Positions 37,011 to 49,198 of a stretch of DNA of 64,000 nucleotides are shown piece after piece. Every line of letters begins with the position of its first letter. Position 1 is the first letter of the stretch. The notes under the pieces were generated by a model that was not told the DNA's origin, did no database searches, and worked only from the letters and a program-made list of their open reading frames with translations. Source of the stretch: Rotaria sp. Silwood1 (Eukaryota; Rotifera; Eurotatoria; Philodinida; Philodinidae); contig CAJNOP010000084.1 of NCBI GenBank assembly GCA_905250075.1, forward strand, positions 694,492 through 758,491, written 5' to 3'. The position numbers and the translations under genes were made by a program.

Positions 37011-37249
37011 GTCAAGGTTTTCGCTTTGAAGGAAGTCAGCCAGGTGTCGATGGTGCTTTTGTTGTTTCCATTTTTTGTGTGTTGAAGGTTTCCTAGTATA
37101 AAATGTGGGGTTTTTTTATGTGTTTTTTGTATAATTATGGTTAGTTTTATTTATTTATTATAATGTAATTTAGAGACACTGTTAATTAATTAAGTTGTGT
37201 CAGTTATTTAATTAATTAATTAGGTGAGTCAGTTAGGAAATTGTGAGTG

Positions 37250-38211
37250 TCATTTGCATGTTTTTCGGGTACAATTTGGATTGGATTGTAGTTCGAATTT
37301 TTGGACTCGATAATTTCCCCGATCGACAACATAGAGATTGCCGTGTCGATCGAATGACAAACCGGAGGGCACATTGAATTGGTTCGATTGTCCCCCACTA
37401 CCGTTTCCATCAACAATGACACTTCCTTGTGTGGCTCCTTTAGGCCAACGCATGATTCGATCATTTCCTCGATCAGCCACATAGACAGTGCCCAATTGAT
37501 CGACAACGACTCCTTGAGGATATGACAATTGTGTAACACCATTTCCATATCCTTGACCAGCAGCCACGACAATGCCTTGTTTTGCACCTTCTATCCATTT
37601 CATCACACGATGACTGTCCCAATCAGATACGTATACTGAATGATCTCGATCGACGAATACGTAGTATGGGCGAGAGAGTTGATCGAGACGATTTCCATAT
37701 CCATTGCCACCTGCAACCACTATTCCTTGAGATTCTCCTCTTCGATATCGTCTCACTTCATCTTTTCCAATGTCAGTGACATAGAGAGATCCATTCTCGT
37801 CCATTGTCAAACCCACACAAGCGATGTTGGAGATGATTGTTTCTCCACTTGTCGCATTTCGACGAGGCCATCGAACCACTCTTTCATTCCAAGAATCGCA
37901 TATGATGAGACTATCTCTCTCTTTGTCGATAATCACATCTCTTGGGTAAGACAATTGATGATCTCCACTTCCTTGTCCATTTCCACCAGCAACCACTTGA
38001 CCATTAGTTGCACCTTGTTTCCATTCCACAATACGATGATTTGATTGATCAGCTACATAGACGGTTTGATCATCATCAACATACAAACCCAATGGATCTG
38101 AGAGTTGATTGATTCGATTGCCTTGCCGATTTCCTCCAGCTACAGGGATACCATTTTGTTGCCATTGAGCATTCGGATGAATATCAATAGAACTCCCACG
38201 TAATGGATGAA
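37250..38211 (-). CDS. NHL-repeat protein (partial, 5' exon not found)
   Basis: A single long exon starts after a TTTCAG acceptor (38212-38213) and runs to the stop at 37250. Blade-forming NHL motifs recur: LGLYVDDDQTVYVADQSNHR, DVIIDKERDSLIICDSWNER, LTMDENGSLYVTD, VFVDRDHSVYVSDWDSHRVM, VVVDQLGTVYVADRGNDRIM and LSFDRHGNLYVVDRGNYRVQ, separated by VVAGGNGxG loops. Six blades fit a closed beta-propeller. The C-terminus has two cysteines (NPNCTRKTCK). Such secreted or membrane-anchored NHL proteins are abundant in bdelloids; ligand unknown. No start codon or signal peptide lies in this exon, so an upstream exon beyond 38220 is expected but could not be identified. G+C is higher than in the left-hand genes. 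Confidence 0.8.
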
Positions 38212-39782
38212 CTGAAATCGAGAGAGAAAGGAGAGAGGATAAAATAAGAGAGAAAAAAGTGAAAAGTTCATTTGAGTTTTTGCAAAGTCAACATCGTTCC
38301 GAATTTTGACTCGTTTCAGATTTCTTCTTTTGACACTGAGGTGTTTTCGTTTTGGTTTTCTTTATTATTTAATTTATCATAGAATAACTATTGATATATG
38401 TTTTTTTTAGTTTTTCTTTTCGACTATCTTTATATCTTACATTTTGAATTAGTGGACTTCAAAAAAAGATTTTAGTAGAGTTGAAATGTAGGTTATCATA
38501 CGTAATTAATAAATCATTAATACAAATAATTAAAGTTCTTTTTGTTTTGCTTGGAAAAAGAAATAGATCACGATAATCATTCTATTACAAATAATGAATT
38601 TTTTTTTGAGTTCTATGAAAGATGTAATTATGAATAAGCACATACATATATAGAAAACATTGGAATCTCACATCCTTTTATCGACTAATAGACAGAGCGC
38701 GAGACAGAGAGTCATGAAATAATAGAAATAAACTAATTAAAACAGAAAAAGAATCTTTATTATATTCATATTTGTTTTTAATAGAACTTTTTCTTTATAT
38801 ATTATTAGATATTATAGCAACTTCATGAGAGAACATTCAATTATTTACTATATTGCTTTTTTTTTCTAAGTTTAAACCAACTTGCAATTTTCTTCATAAA
38901 TCGAGAAAAAGAATAAAAGTTCATAGTTCTACATGTATTTTTAAATTAAAAATAAAAATATTAGAAGTTGAAGCTATTTCATTAGTTTTCTTATCAATTT
39001 TTTTTCTATATGCACGTTAAATGTATGTTAAAGAACATTCTAGACAAAAGAAACTTCGCCAGACTACACAAGTGAAATTTCTCTATTGCTTTTCTTTTTT
39101 TCTTTTTGTTTTTCATAGTTTTATCTGCAAAATCACATGCTCATTAGAAGTTATTTTTTTAACACATTATGTTGTTCTTCTAGAATCGATTGTTCTAATA
39201 GGTTCTTTTTTTTACATAGCGAAATCTATTCTTAGCTCCCATTTGGGGCTTAGCAAGGTTCGTTTCCGGGTCTACAATTCTCAACAATAATTAATTAACT
39301 TATGGATAGGCGATATTTATTCCTTACATTGAAAATCTCTTAAGACTATATCATTATTTAAAGTTATAGAACTTGGGATTGTTTCAAATTGAAGTCAACA
39401 TTATTGAACAACTATTCGACACACAAAAATTACAATTTTGATTCTTATTTTCATTTATTTTCTATTTTGTCACTTTTAATATGACTTGCGCTTGCAAAAT
39501 TAGACCAAAAAGTCAGTCCAAAATTCAAATATAAAAATATATGATCCTATAAAAATTTACTCACACTTGAAGTTTCCAGATTTTTTTTTGTTGTTTGAAT
39601 CAAAAATATCTTGTTTTGAGTGAAACATCTTATTCAAACGTAATACTGTTACTTTTCTTGACACATTTTTTATCAATTATCTTCGAAACTGTGACAACTA
39701 GAAAGTTTGCTCAAATACCATTCGACGTATCCTCATCATGTTTTATTTATGATATAAAAATGACGTGTGTATGGCTCTTGGC
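38212..39782. other. Intergenic or upstream intron of the NHL gene
   Basis: A+T-rich; no supported exon, though the missing 5' exon of the NHL gene may lie here. A pyrimidine- or purine-rich GAGAGAAAGGAGAGAGG tract lies at about 38220-38240. Confidence 0.4.
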
Positions 39783-39834
39783 ATGGGTGTGAGTGTGGGC
39801 TGATTCTTTCCATACATACCTACATCCACACCCC
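39783..39834. repeat. Telomere-like inverted array
   Basis: GGGTGTGAGTGTGGGC, spacer, then CCTACATCCACACCCC. G arm first. Confidence 0.75.
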
Positions 39835-40026
39835 AATTCTTACATTCTCAAAAAAGGGTGTTCTAATCATAAAACTACTCCTTTATTTGATAATAACGAA
39901 GATCAATTTAAGAAAGGACTCTGTCATGTCCTGTCTCTTGATATACTCTTTCAAATCGAAGAAAAAGTCATAAGCTACAATGAAGCTCTTTCGAACACAC
40001 TGGGATGCCCAATCCAAAAAATATAA
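39835..40026 (+). pseudogene. Coding-like tail abutting a telomere-like array
   Basis: An open frame leaves the C-rich arm and ends at 40026. It encodes NSYILKKGCSNHKTTPLF then FKKGLCHVLSLDILFQIEEK and NEALSNTLGCPIQKI, compositionally protein-like. No start of its own and no family recognised; it may be chance, but the pattern recurs at other arrays. Confidence 0.3.
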
Positions 40027-40029
40027 ACT

Positions 40030-42141
40030 AGGAAAAAGCAAAAATGATTTTCAATTTATCTCAGAAACTATATTTTTTCAAGCAGAAAATGAGAGTCGTT
40101 TTTTCAAACAAAAATGAAGTGCCACATAATAAGTCATGTCGTTTTTAAAAGATTTGACTTCATACTATCTTCCTGTGCATTTATCTGAATTTTCATGGTT
40201 TTCACAAAAAATCGACTTTTCTTCTAGGGAGAGGGGCTAAAGCAACATGTGAAGATATAATGATAAAAATGATTCTACTACTTTTAAATGTGTTTCTTTT
40301 TGTATTTTTCCAATATTTAGATATTAGATTTTTAAAATATATCTTTTCAATCTGTTCGACTTTGTATATTCGAAATATACAAAAATTAAATCAAAATAAG
40401 CCATCGAACCTTATGAAAAGTATAATTGAAACTTATGATATCTAACTATAACTATTCGCTTTTTTATCATCTTTGCTGACGTGAATAGAAAAACAAAAAA
40501 AACATTCAATCGCTTTACATGTATGTCCAATTCCAATGAAAGTACTAAAAATTTGAAAACAAACTTATATTCAACCACTTGCCCTTGGTAGCCAAACTGT
40601 CATCTATATTAATTTTTAACTAACTATAAGAAAAACAATGCAATCAATGCCTAAAAAAAATGTCAAGCAATGCATAAATAGAAATGAAAATGCGACAAAA
40701 AAAAAATCGTTTACTACGTAATATGAGTGAAAGAGATAAATATTCAAAGAAATGAGAAAATTAATAGAAAATAATATGGAAATACACAAAATCAAACGGA
40801 AGAGAAAAAAAATAAGCGATTGAGTCATTAAAAAATAACCTTTTCTTCAAATTTGAAATAGTCGATATACTGAACTACTCTAAAGCAACGAAGACTCATG
40901 AAAACTGAATGCACAAAGTCACCTAAAATCGGGCAAGAAAAGAAAACTCATAAACACGTGTTTTATTTTAATTTTAGTGTCTTTATTATTTAAATTTATA
41001 TTTAAATTTGCTTCTCTGGTAGAGAAATGTTACCTTGAGTATATCCTACAACTGTCTTAGACTCATTACGAAGAAAAGGTTGGCAAATCATATGCTTGAT
41101 GAGAAATATCGACTAATCGAATGAGAAGAATGAAATAAAATAAAATATTCACAGCTTGGGTACATAACCTATCTATTCGTCTATTTATGAGTGAAATCAG
41201 CGAATGCATCAAGATACAAAGATTTCTTCATCATCACTATGTTATTCGATTTTTAGAAATATATGTTCAAAATCCTCATACGAGAGTCTGGTTTAGAGTT
41301 CTCATTATATGAAAGTAGAAGCATAACGAAGAATAAAACCGTCACCTGATGAATTCTGAACTGCAAAATTCTAACAAGATTTCGTCAGAATACCAGAAAT
41401 CGGATGTATACTTGCAAAAAAAGAATTCTTTTCCAAATTTTCCAAGATGCCATCAGTAGATTTTTAAAAACAAGCATTTCTCATTCTCAGAAGATAAAAC
41501 ACTGATCTTTCATGGGATATTGACACGATAATATCAGAATTCAGCAAAGATTAGATCGAATCTTATGTAGCAAAGAAGACTGTAACATAAATTCAAAAGG
41601 TTTTAACAAGGCCTTCTCATCATCTTCATAGCAGAATCCCATTGAAATTCATAGCCAAACCAAGCTAAAATCTTAGCAAGAAAGTAATATGCTCCGACAG
41701 AATGCCAAGTTTATAAGTCTTGATACGATATCATGAGAATACCAGGAATCCGATTCATGCCTACTGTTAGAACCTTTACGGTAGCATTTCACGAACTTTT
41801 TTGACGGCTTTCAAGAATAAGCGTTTCGAATCCGCGCAAAAGCTATGATGATTCTAATAAGGATTGTGAGTGTAGAACTTAGGGATTCATTTAGAATCTT
41901 TGCCGATAATTTTCTCGAGACCCACTCAGACAAACAAGAAAAATAAACTCATAAAAACACGTCGGAATCATAACGAAAAAAAAATCATAAAAATGTTTTC
42001 GAACGAATACATATACGTATCAGTTCAAGATTTTTGACGTATTGTTATGCACTCGGTTTTCGAATTGAGAGTATGGCTATAGAGAACAATCGTATTTCAT
42101 AGATATGGTGCGCTTAAAGTATAATTCAGGTGAATTAAGTT
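40030..42141. other. No gene seen; start of a degenerate repeat region
   Basis: 40030-41000 is plain A+T-rich DNA. From about 41270 phrases such as GAATTCTGAACTGCAAAATT, AGATTTCGTCAGAATACCAG and GATATCATGAGAATACCAGG recur loosely, pointing to an old tandem repeat. Confidence 0.4.
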
Positions 42142-42212
42142 GGTGTGTAGGTATGGGTGTGCATCTTCTCTTCAAGGATATTCACATCTCATACCCACAC
42201 TCACACCCATGC
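42142..42212. repeat. Telomere-like inverted array
   Basis: GGTGTGTAGGTATGGGTGTG, 22-base spacer, then CTCATACCCACACTCACACC. G arm first. Confidence 0.8.
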
Positions 42213-42488
42213 TCCACATCCTCGAAGAGATAGAAAGTGTAACGTTAAGCTATTATCAGGTTTTTGGAGAAGATCTTCTGCAAAACATTGTCTAGAAATG
42301 CTAGAAGGGTTTCTATGAACTCTAGACGATGATCTTAGCTGTAAAATAAAGAACAGTGTCCAAATTCGACACTGAAAAATGCTCAGATTTGATTTTCTTA
42401 GAAGAATCTCAGAACGAAGGATTTTCATGTCCTTGTAAATAAGTATCGGACCTATTCCGTATTTATTTGAGCACCCTAAAGAATGACT

Positions 42489-42544
42489 GTGTGGATGAAT
42501 GGGTATGACTGTTCCTATTCTTCACTCGTACCTATCCACACCCA
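42489..42544. repeat. Telomere-like inverted array
   Basis: GTGTGGATGAATGGGTATG, spacer, then CGTACCTATCCACACCC. G arm first; degenerate. Confidence 0.65.
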
Positions 42545-45160
42545 AGAATTTTAAATTTGATATTCGTTTCTATGGAAAGAAAATTCAATTAATATGCCAT
42601 TGGTTACAGTATGTAACAAGATTGACATATGCCAAGTTTTAATCAGATGTGTGAAAGGTCTTCGGGAAATCTTCATACTAGAGGATTCTAACATGTTTAT
42701 CAATTAAGACTAATGCGAACTTAACATCACTACATCAGACTAAACGTCGTCGTATGCAGTGTCGTGGGCGTACTTCCTTTTTTTTATTAAGTACTATCAC
42801 GACTAGAAATATGACAACTAGTCTTTTTATCTGTCTTTGTTCACTTCGGAATAAGTATTCAATGTTATTACCATTTTGTAAGAAAATGACTTACTAATTT
42901 GATTTTGATCTGTAAGAACAATGTTTTGATTTGTGATAAAAGCTTAGTTAAAGCTTTTTTTAATCATGGATAACAGAAAAAAAAATACTACTGTTAGGTT
43001 AAATTTTTGGCCTTACTAAAGAAACTTTTATCTATTCTCAAGTAAGAAAAATACATATGAAACTTTCCATAGATAATTTTCGGCTGCCATCGAAGAGAAT
43101 AATAATAATCAGAAGCAGTGAAAAGAAATTATATGGATGCATAAAGAAGAAGTTATTTGAAAACTAATAGTTGTCAATTTAAATGCTCAAAAACGTATTT
43201 TTTCTTTACAAAAAAACGATGTTTCGTATATAAAAATTCGAAATTTTGTAATAATAAACTTTTCAACTAACTGAGCAGTTCTAAAATTTTGCTCTATTCA
43301 CATCAATAGGGTATCATTTATAAAGTTCATTTTGATTTCTTCTTTTTATTGTCTTAGATAACAACTGAATATTATCTATGAAACGCTTCACATATATTTT
43401 TTCTTACTTAGTAACAAGTGAAATTGTTTTTATGATACCAACAGTAATACTTGATAGTAGTATTTGTTTGTATTATCTTTATAAAAACAAATTTTGAACA
43501 AACTTCTACTGCTAATCAAAAAATCAGCCCATTTGAGTGAACGGACTCGAAGATATATTTCATTCTTTTTCATGTCGTAGTGCTATTTATAGTCCATCCT
43601 GTATATATAATGCTTTCTTAACTGATCTTCTAGAGTAAATACACGTTTCTATCTTTGAACGTGATAGAAAGTCGTAAAATTCGCCGTAAAAGTAGATAAA
43701 AACACCGTTTTAACCAAAATGTTAATGTGTTTTTTTTAGGAATCCTGTCTGACTGGGAAGCTAGGAATTAACGAGATCTGTGAGAATCCTACACTAGGAA
43801 AGTCTGAGAATATTCCATGAAGATCCGTGAAACTTGATACATATTAATTATCGAAATCTTCAATGCATCTGTTTAGAAGTATATCCGAAGTATTCGAAGA
43901 AATAGCATTTCGAGTCCTCACAAAGCGAAGCTAATGCTTGCAAAGATATTCATAAGATAACACAAAGATTTATTGATGATGTTTTGAAAATAAAGATCCT
44001 AGCAGAATTTAAAGCTACATAGGGCGAATATAACAGCTTGAAAATATCTGAGAACTCTAAACTAAGACATCGTGACAATATTTTAGAGCATCTTTCTAAT
44101 AATACTTATACATAAGTATGTTGAGAATTTTCATTGCAGATACTCAGAATAAGCATCTTCAATTCTATGAAGATAAATTCTAATTCTGAAAAGATCTTTA
44201 TTGGGAAAATGTAAGAATTCAGTGAAGACCTTGTACGATCCTATTTGATAGATGTCTACAAATTCTGAGTGAAGTTTTAGTTTTGAATTTGGAATGCAGT
44301 ATTGTATGAGAAACAGTCTTAATCGTACTCAGTATCTGAGCAGGGATATCAGAGAATTTTTTTACAAACGATTTTGGAGGATTTACAAGGTCTGGTCCCA
44401 AGTCTTTGTGGTAGGATCCTAGTAAAATTTATAGGCGCATCTGTCGAGAATCTTAGCAAGAAAATAACAAAATCCGTCATCCATCTGGTCGAATTTGCCT
44501 AAATTCCAATAGAGATTCTTTTCTGAATTCAAAATGTAGAATTTTGTCAAGTTCTTTTAAAATTTTCGTCAAGCTCTTCATCGTAAGAGATCTTAGCAAG
44601 AAAATCAAAATATTTGACAGATTTTCAAATTAAGAAATCCTTACAAGATTCTATGATGATTCCTTGATTCCGACCTTTGCTGTTGTCAGAGTCTCCACTA
44701 TAATTGTTCAGGATTTTGTTCGGACGGTTTTAAGCTATTAGCATCGCGAATCTTTGCAGGAGAGTTGACAATCCTGATCAACAACTTGATTTGGAAAATA
44801 AGTGGATGAGTTAGATCATTTCAGAACACTTCTTCTAGGGTTTTTCTTAGTTCTAGCAGGAATTTCTATTATTGATAGGAAACGCAGAATCCTAGCAGTG
44901 TTTCCTCCCAATCGTAATCACAATCTTAATTCGAATTCCAAATACAGTTCGCGCAAGATTTTATCAGCTTGTTGTGAACATCTGGTTCAAATATTCGGAT
45001 TAGGATCATCGTAGAAGTTGAATGTGGTTCTGGCCAGAATTTCACCGAGATGAAAACAAGATCCGTCAAAAACTGATTCTGAACTGTAAAATCCGAATAA
45101 TATTGCATGATGATTCCTGAAACATAATCCATACTCATTCAAAGAATCTTTCTGGTAAGT
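42545..45160. other. Degenerate tandem-like DNA, no gene seen
   Basis: From about 43740 to 45130 loosely repeated phrases occur: GAATCTTAGCAAGAAAAT, AGATCTTAGCAAGAAAATC, TCTGAGAATATTCCATGAAG and GAACTGTAAAATCCGAATAA. The unit length could not be fixed by eye. No open frame has protein-like content. Confidence 0.4.
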
Positions 45161-45193
45161 TTGGGTGTGAATCCTCATGTCATTCACTCCCAC
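45161..45193. repeat. Short telomere-like inverted array
   Basis: TTTGGGTGTGAATCC, short spacer, CATTCACTCCCAC. The shortest member; G arm first. Confidence 0.5.
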
Positions 45194-45237
45194 TCTAAAG
45201 CATCAGAAAGAGTTCAAAGAGTAAAAGATGTGGTACG

Positions 45238-45636
45238 ATGCAAATGAAAGCAAGAATTCGAAAAGATCTCGAAGATCAAAGAAAGTCGAAGAGTCCTAGG
45301 AACATCAGATATGTCTTTAGTGCAAAGAAGCTTGGGGGCAGGTGTAAAGATGAAGAGAAGCATCTCAAACACCTTCAAGATAAAACAGGTAAAATAAGAA
45401 TGACAGACAAAGAAACACCTTATTCGGAAAAGTTTGAAAATCAATTCAGAATTGATGTCCTCAGTCAACAAATGGCTTATAGGAAGAAGAAGATGACCGG
45501 TTGTGTGCAACTCTTTTGCTACAAAAACTATGACGCCAATCAAATGAGTCGTCGAGGCAGTTTTTTCTTAGAAGCACTCCATTGTTCGCTGGCACGTCTG
45601 AAAACCGATTTAAGTGGTGTGAAAAGAAAATACTGA
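45238..45636 (+). CDS. Doubtful open frame, lysine-rich (hypothetical)
   Basis: 132 codons from ATG to TGA, rich in Lys and Arg (RKDLEDQRKSKSPRNIR). No domain, no intron, and the opposite strand is also open over most of it (45214-45543), which weakens both. It begins 45 bp after the short telomere-like array at 45161. It could be a fragment of a larger gene or chance. Confidence 0.25.
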   Translation: MQMKARIRKDLEDQRKSKSPRNIRYVFSAKKLGGRCKDEEKHLKHLQDKTGKIRMTDKETPYSEKFENQFRIDVLSQQMAYRKKKMTGCVQLFCYKNYDANQMSRRGSFFLEALHCSLARLKTDLSGVKRKY

Positions 45637-46369
45637 ATACCTGTCGATTCAAAGTATGCCAAGGGAGTCAAATCACTTGAAATTTACAAAACCTCATTTG
45701 CTAACCGTGGTTTTCATACAGAATCCAGACTTGCCGCCATATTTTCGTAGCCAGACTAGCTTTAGTTCTCTCTTTCTCTGTCCTCAATGCATCCTATGCT
45801 TGTGCTATCCATATTGAATCTTCAATAACACGAATATTTTGATGTTTTTAACTAACTTCAATATGTTTTCCATTTTAAAAGAATCACTACCAAATACCCT
45901 TTAGAGAGCACGAGTTAATGTGTTTCTGCATACGTCGAGTAATCTTAATTGATTTAAATCTAATAAATGACATAAATGAATGGGCACATAACAATCAAAA
46001 TTTTCCCTGGACCTATTCTAAGGGTTCTCATAAATAATCAAGTAATCAATCTTTGACTAATATAATATTATTCGACAGTGAAATGTATATTCTCTCTTGA
46101 TAACTAAAATGAAGCTCTTTGCGATCTTGGTAGTCAAAACTATGAATGAAATGCTTCGGAAGCGATGTTCGACAAAATTGGGATACCTAACTTCAAAATA
46201 TTTTGAATTCAGGTGAAGATGAGAATGAGGAGGTGCTTAGAATAGAATACATTCTTATAAAATGAGGAGGAAGAATGAATTTCATTTCGTAGCTGTCGAC
46301 AAAACGTATCGAACTTCGCCAATGATGAAAATAGTCAACATGGAAATTACTATTACTTGATTTTTTTAA

Positions 46370-47090
46370 GGCCACACCTCCCTCAGAAACCAACTTTGTT
46401 ATTTTTCATCCGATTTCAACCAAAATTTCAGAGAATGTTAGTCTTGGCTAGAATAGATTATGGTTAAAATATCTCCCGAAATCTGCGATCCATTCACGAG
46501 TTATAGTCAATTCATTGGTCAAAAATGCCCTTTACGCGGGCAAGGTTTTCAATATGAGTATTCGAGCTAAGCATGTCGGGATGGTTTTTAAATTGTAGAA
46601 TACACTTAGGACTAGATCCTAATAGAGCCCGATTTTTTAATTTCCCTTTGTTTGCTTTTTAAAAAAACTTTTCCCAAAAATTCTCAAATTCGTGGCCAAG
46701 AAATCGCTAATTAAAATCAAAGATCTAAGTTTTTTATTTAAACGAAGGAGAAATTCAAAAATCGGGCTCTATTAGGATCTAGCCCCAAGTGTCTGCTCTA
46801 TAACAAAAAGCATTACCACTTTTATATTGAGACGTTATTGAGTAAGGTTAGCTCGCGTCAACAGTATACTCGAAAAAATGGATTTTGAGAAAAACGGAAA
46901 ATAAATTTTTAAAAACCTTATCTTTTCAATATGAAGGTTCAGAAAATCGTATGTAGTATCCTTAAACCTCATCATAAAATCAATCAACTATAGTACATTC
47001 GAGAGTAGACACTTTGCTCTATCTAACGAGTTATAAATCACAAAATCGATAAATTTGACCGAAATTGACTTTTCTGAGGGGGGGGGGGGC
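46370..47090. mobile_element. TTAA-flanked inverted-repeat element (piggyBac-like MITE)
   Basis: TTAA at 46366-46369 and at 47091-47094 flank the element. The left end GGCCACACCTCCCTCAGAAA faces a right end whose complement reads GCC(C)n CTCAGAAAAG; the CTCAGAAA core is shared. TTAA target duplication is the hallmark of piggyBac-type insertion. The right end has a run of 12-13 G. No transposase is encoded, and a hairpin sits inside (46602-46793). Confidence 0.55.
46602..46793. repeat. Hairpin with ~47-bp arms
   Basis: The left arm 46602-46648 contains TAGATCCTAATAGAGCCCGA; the right arm 46745-46793 contains its exact complement TCGGGCTCTATTAGGATCTA with flanking matches on both sides. Loop of about 100 bp. 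Inside the TTAA-flanked element, so either its own structure or a nested insertion. Confidence 0.75.
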
Positions 47091-47254
47091 TTAATAATAA
47101 AAGATTGAATTACTCATAATTTAAGATCGCTGTTCTTGTCAATTTACCTTCCGCTAGCTACAGACTAATATTGCATACAAAACAGCTATATATACTTGAG
47201 TAAAAATTGGCATTTGCCAAGATCAACAAGCTTTAATCTAATGCTTACATTGCT

Positions 47255-47335
47255 GCTGAGTAGTGGTCGTAGTTGTAGTTGTGCTTGAAATTGCATTTGT
47301 AGTTGTAGTTGGAGTCGTAGTTGTAGTGTTTCTTG
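47255..47335 (-). pseudogene. Threonine-codon repeat (ACA/ACT tract)
   Basis: GTAGTTGTAGTTG-type repeats on the plus strand. Read on the minus strand they give TTTTTPTTTTNAISSTTTTT, a mucin-like linker seen between the cysteine-rich and NHL parts of bdelloid secreted proteins. May belong with the cysteine-rich remnant at 49.2-49.6 kb or be a simple microsatellite. Confidence 0.35.
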
Positions 47336-47498
47336 CTATTCATTATCATAAAAGATTTGTGTAAACAAAGTAGATAGTTTTATGTTTGACATAGAATGTA
47401 ATATAGAACTAGGTGCACTCAAGTTTTAGGTGAAGTCAAAGCAGTGTTTCAAACTACAGCGACGATCTCAAATGATCTAAAAAAGAACTTATTCTTTC

Positions 47499-48133
47499 AA
47501 AACTGACGAGGGAACGTTTTCAACTGTCCAATCGCTTTTGAGTTCGAACGGTGTGCATAAGGTAGACCCCAGTGAGGTATGAAAAACCTCAAAAGGATAA
47601 GTGCCGTTAGGCCTTCTGTCCAGAGTTATAGGCATTTTACTGGAATTTTAGCCTATGGCATGGTACATACCGAAAAATCGAATGACGATATTTCGACCTG
47701 GGATTTTGCCCAGAGATAGGTCTATTTATGAGTAGGATGCTCTGAAAATTTCAGCTCAAAAGAATGTTTCCTTCCTGAGATATAAAAGTTTCAAAAAACG
47801 GAAAATTCTAGCATTCTTCGTGGGATATGAGTGATTCTTTGGACTTTTATATCTCAGGAAGGAAACATTCTTTTGAGCTGAAATTTTCAGAGCATCCTAC
47901 TCATAAATAGACCTATCTCTGGGCAAAATCCCAGGTCGAAATATTGTCATTCGATTTTTCGGTATGTACCATGCCATAGGCTAAAATTCCAGTAAAATGC
48001 CTATAACTCTGGACAGAAGGCCTAACAGCACTTATCCTTTTGAGGTTTTTCATACCTCACTGGGGTCTACCATATGCACACAGTTCGAACTCAAAAGCGA
48101 TTGGACAGTTGAAAACGTTCCCTCGTGAGTTTT
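47499..48133. mobile_element. Near-perfect ~635-bp palindrome (foldback MITE)
   Basis: Two arms of roughly 290-300 bp are complementary almost throughout: the left arm starts AAAACTGACGAGGGAACG and the right arm ends CGTTCCCTCGTGAGTTTT. Long identical blocks include GATATAAAAGT / ACTTTTATATC near the ~50-bp centre (47793-47840) and CCTTCTGTCCAGAGTTATAG with its complement. Differences between arms are scattered single bases (for example CGAATGACGATATTTCG against CGAAATATTGTCATTCG). No coding capacity. High arm identity implies a young insertion or continuing gene conversion between the arms. Confidence 0.85.
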
Positions 48134-48189
48134 AATGAAAAATATCTGTGTTCATCAGAGACCGAAAACTCAGTAAAATTTTCGACAAT

Positions 48190-48255
48190 TCGATTCGATG
48201 TTATTCAGCTGAATCAGATCAGATCAAATTGAATTGAATCGAATCGAATCTATCA
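48190..48255. repeat. GAATC/GATCA microsatellite
   Basis: Runs of GAATCAGATCAGATCAAATT and GAATTGAATCGAATCGAATC. Short, no other meaning seen. Confidence 0.6.
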
Positions 48256-48259
48256 AGAC

Positions 48260-49198
48260 CGTCATAGTCAAATTCATCATTTCTGTTGTATTTCGAATAC
48301 GAGCAAACATTAAAATGCACTAGCTGCCGTTGCAGTACAAAATTGTTATTCAGAATATAAAGTTTGTAACTTCAACCTCTCACATTAATTGCCCATTTGC
48401 CAGTGTGTTTGTCTCAGACCATTAGAATAGTCTGCCGTCATATCAACAGTATGAGTGAAATGAGTGAAATGAATTTAAATGGCTATTCGAAATAAGAGAA
48501 TAATAATGTAGAGATAAATTGTTACTAGCTCTCTCTCATCCCCCTCGTCGTCAGACAGTCTAAATTTTTTGCATTCTTGCCTCAAAAAAATACTCGAAAG
48601 TTACACACATGGAGGCATAGTCTTCAAACGCTTATTAGTATCTTACTGAGACAGCTAAGTCAGTGGTGTTATAAGCTATGAAAAGACAATTTACATACAC
48701 AACTGAATTACTGATCATTAGTCGCATATTCATTCTATTCAATCGCTAAAGCTCTCTTGAGCTCGAATGGTTACTGTGTAGCAGCTAAATGATCAGTCTT
48801 CAATTTCGTAAGTTTAGTCATTAGAAACATGACAGAGAGAATTATAAATGCGTTTTCTTTCGAGCTGGACATCAATCGCAGTTGTTTTGAAAAAAGGCTG
48901 CCGGGTGAACTCAATATTCACAAGAGTCAGTCGATTGTACAACGAAAACTGTGAATAAAGAGAAGCGTGGCATAATAGAATTGACGTACTCCAATGAAGA
49001 TCCAATCCCATGGTACGTTCTGCAGAATCGAATCGAATGATTAATTATTCAATTTGTTTCGGTCTCTGATGTACATTCAAAATTTCACTGCGTCTTCATA
49101 CATTGCTAGAGTTAACTGCACGAGACTCTGTATTTCAGATTAATGGATGTAGTCCATGAGTACAGACGTAACCCTTTCTTCAATAATTACAATTCATT
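48260..49198. other. No gene seen
   Basis: A+T-rich sequence between the palindrome and the cysteine-rich remnant; the open frame at 48814-49011 (-) has no features. Confidence 0.35.

Noticed and set aside
37582-38044. Plus-strand frames opposite the NHL gene
   Set aside because: Antisense of the repeated NHL codons; the minus-strand frame has the clear propeller motifs.
41820-41850. TTTCGAATCCGCGC as a tRNA T-arm
   Set aside because: No acceptor stem or anticodon arm could be built around it; no tRNA was recognised in the window by eye.
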